From: an uncultured Oscillospiraceae bacterium
GTDB lineage: Bacteria; Bacillota; Clostridia; Oscillospirales; Ruminococcaceae
Length of the DNA: 33,504 nt
Direction: 5' to 3'
Assembly: GCA_934438055.1 (NCBI GenBank)
Contig: CAKSAY010000009.1
Span: forward strand, 1-33,504
The notes under the pieces are model-generated. The model saw only the letters and a program-made list of their open reading frames with translations, did no database searches and had not been told where the DNA came from. Shown here piece by piece: positions 32,917 to 33,504 of this stretch (its first letter is position 1; each line of letters starts with the position of its first letter). The position numbers were made by a program, and so were the translations under genes.

Positions 32917-33020
32917 GCAAGCGTTTGTTGTTGATTTTAATGTGCGTACGATTTCTATTCACGACGTTCAGAAACGTAGATACACAAGTCTACCATGCAC
33001 ACTTTGTATTCATGATAGAA
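32917..33020 (+). repeat. Diverged copy of the 111-base repeat
   Basis: Aligns almost without gaps to the tandem units at 33279-33504 with many substitutions. It begins GGCAAGCGTTT, keeps CGTTCAGAAACG and GCACACTTTGT exactly, and ends in a decayed ATGATAGAA. Both hairpins of the unit can still form: 32963-32968 with 32973-32978, and 32988-32995 with 33013-33020. In each stem one G-C pair of the tandem units is replaced here by A-T (32964/32977 and 32992/33016). Confidence 0.8.
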
Positions 33021-33245
33021 TGATTAGAATATACTTATGAAACGACAAGGCGAATCGATCTGTTTGCCCTGTGCGCACCATCAACTTTCAAAGAGCATGG
33101 CAGGTTGTTTTTGAATCAAGAGAAATTTTTATTGTTTGGCTTTCAAAGTTCTTGTGGAGTTGGTTCACTCTTTTGAAGTAGCGCGTGTCGTGGCTTTAGG
33201 CGGCTTTCATGACGGCGTTTGCAGTTGTATGGAAAGGCTCCTTTG

Positions 33246-33274
33246 TTGTGATGTAGAAATATTTATGGTATAAT
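33246..33274 (+). promoter_or_regulatory. Promoter reading into the repeat array
   Basis: TTGTGA (33246-33251), 17-base spacer, TATAAT (33269-33274) with extended -10 TGG. Predicted start near 33281, at the very first bases of repeat unit 1. Bases 33021-33245 contain no recognised gene. Confidence 0.65.
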
Positions 33275-33294
33275 AAAACGCAAGCGTTTTATTA
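33271..33294 (+). repeat. Perfect 11-bp inverted repeat at the head of the array
   Basis: TAATAAAACGC (33271-33281), AA, GCGTTTTATTA (33284-33294). The left arm overlaps the -10 box, so it could be an operator. In the following junction (33387 onward) only the inner AAACGC-AA-GCGTTT part is kept, so the long form is specific to the array start. Confidence 0.75.
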
Positions 33295-33504
33295 TTGATT
33301 TAAAGGTGCAAGCGACTTTTCTTCACTGCGTTCAGAAACGCACATGCACAATTCTGCCAAGCACACTTTGTGTTGATGGCAGAAGCAAACGCAAGCGTTT
33401 TATTATTGATTTAAAGGTGCAAGCGATTTTTCTTCACTGCGTTCAGAAACGCACATGCACAATTCTGCCAAGCACACTTTGTGTTGATGGCAGAAGCAAA
33501 CGCA
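33279..33504 (+). repeat. Tandem array of 111-base units (two full copies plus the start of a third)
   Basis: Unit 1 is 33279-33389, unit 2 is 33390-33500, and 33501-33504 begins a third; the two full units differ at one base only. Each contains hairpin 1, TGCGTT-CAGA-AACGCA (33327-33342 and 33438-33453), and hairpin 2, TTCTGCCA/TGGCAGAA around a 17-base loop with a further ACAC/GTGT stem (33352-33384 and 33463-33495). No frame is open through the units with a ribosome binding site, so they are non-coding. The array continues beyond the window. Candidate repetitive non-coding RNA, or a structured DNA element. Confidence 0.9.

Noticed and set aside
33279..33504. CRISPR array
   Set aside because: The whole 111-base unit repeats with no unique spacers, and no cas gene is present in the window.

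Overview
The window looks like chromosomal DNA of a low-to-moderate GC Firmicute of class Clostridia, probably near the Oscillospiraceae/Ruminococcaceae. The reasons are strong GGAGG ribosome binding sites, TTGACA/TATAAT promoters with 16-17 base spacers, and a characteristic gene set: an endonuclease Q-like PHP domain fused to a UvrD helicase, a PRK06851-type protein, a desulfoferrodoxin, a PduL phosphotransacylase, a PdaB-like deacetylase and many lipoproteins. The placement below class level is a guess.

Layout. Bases 1-887 carry two copies of a hairpin repeat that resembles a T-box antiterminator, then a terminator and empty sequence. A large secreted beta-solenoid protein (888-3422, minus) is followed by an AT-rich desert and a decayed DUF305 gene (4192-4751). 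The PHP-UvrD fusion (minus) and tRNA-Arg(CCT) come next. Then a cysteine desulfurase-mnmA operon, tRNA-Pro(TGG) and a 73-codon reading frame that can only start at ATA. A gene-poor patch holds a barstar remnant and hairpins. A rubredoxin/flavin reductase pair (minus), an AI-2E family transporter, a PRK06851-type protein with a broken P-loop (minus), pduL, a small unknown gene, guaB, a GH3 lipoprotein and a broken arylsulfotransferase-type lipoprotein follow. The last third holds gap (minus), a sensor-kinase-like protein, pyrG, desulfoferrodoxin, a possible small RNA, a PdaB-like deacetylase, hflX-rnhA, iscS-iscU, a small lipoprotein, and finally a 111-base tandem repeat array that runs off the window.

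How the genes work together. Two cysteine desulfurases appear to be split by task: the first sits with MnmA (2-thiouridine in tRNA), the second with IscU (Fe-S clusters). The rubredoxin and flavin reductase together match the two halves of the high-molecular-weight rubredoxin of acetogens, and with the superoxide reductase at 26206 form a plausible oxygen/superoxide defence set for an anaerobe. guaB and pyrG supply nucleotides. HflX, RNase HI and the EndoQ-UvrD fusion deal with ribosome and nucleic-acid maintenance.

The best candidates for something undescribed are the 111-base repeat array at the right edge (a diverged third copy keeps two stems through paired changes, and a good promoter sits at its head), the promoter-plus-three-way-junction element at 26725-26831, the ATA-initiated small gene beside tRNA-Pro, and the two clamp-binding-like peptides in the EndoQ-UvrD fusion.
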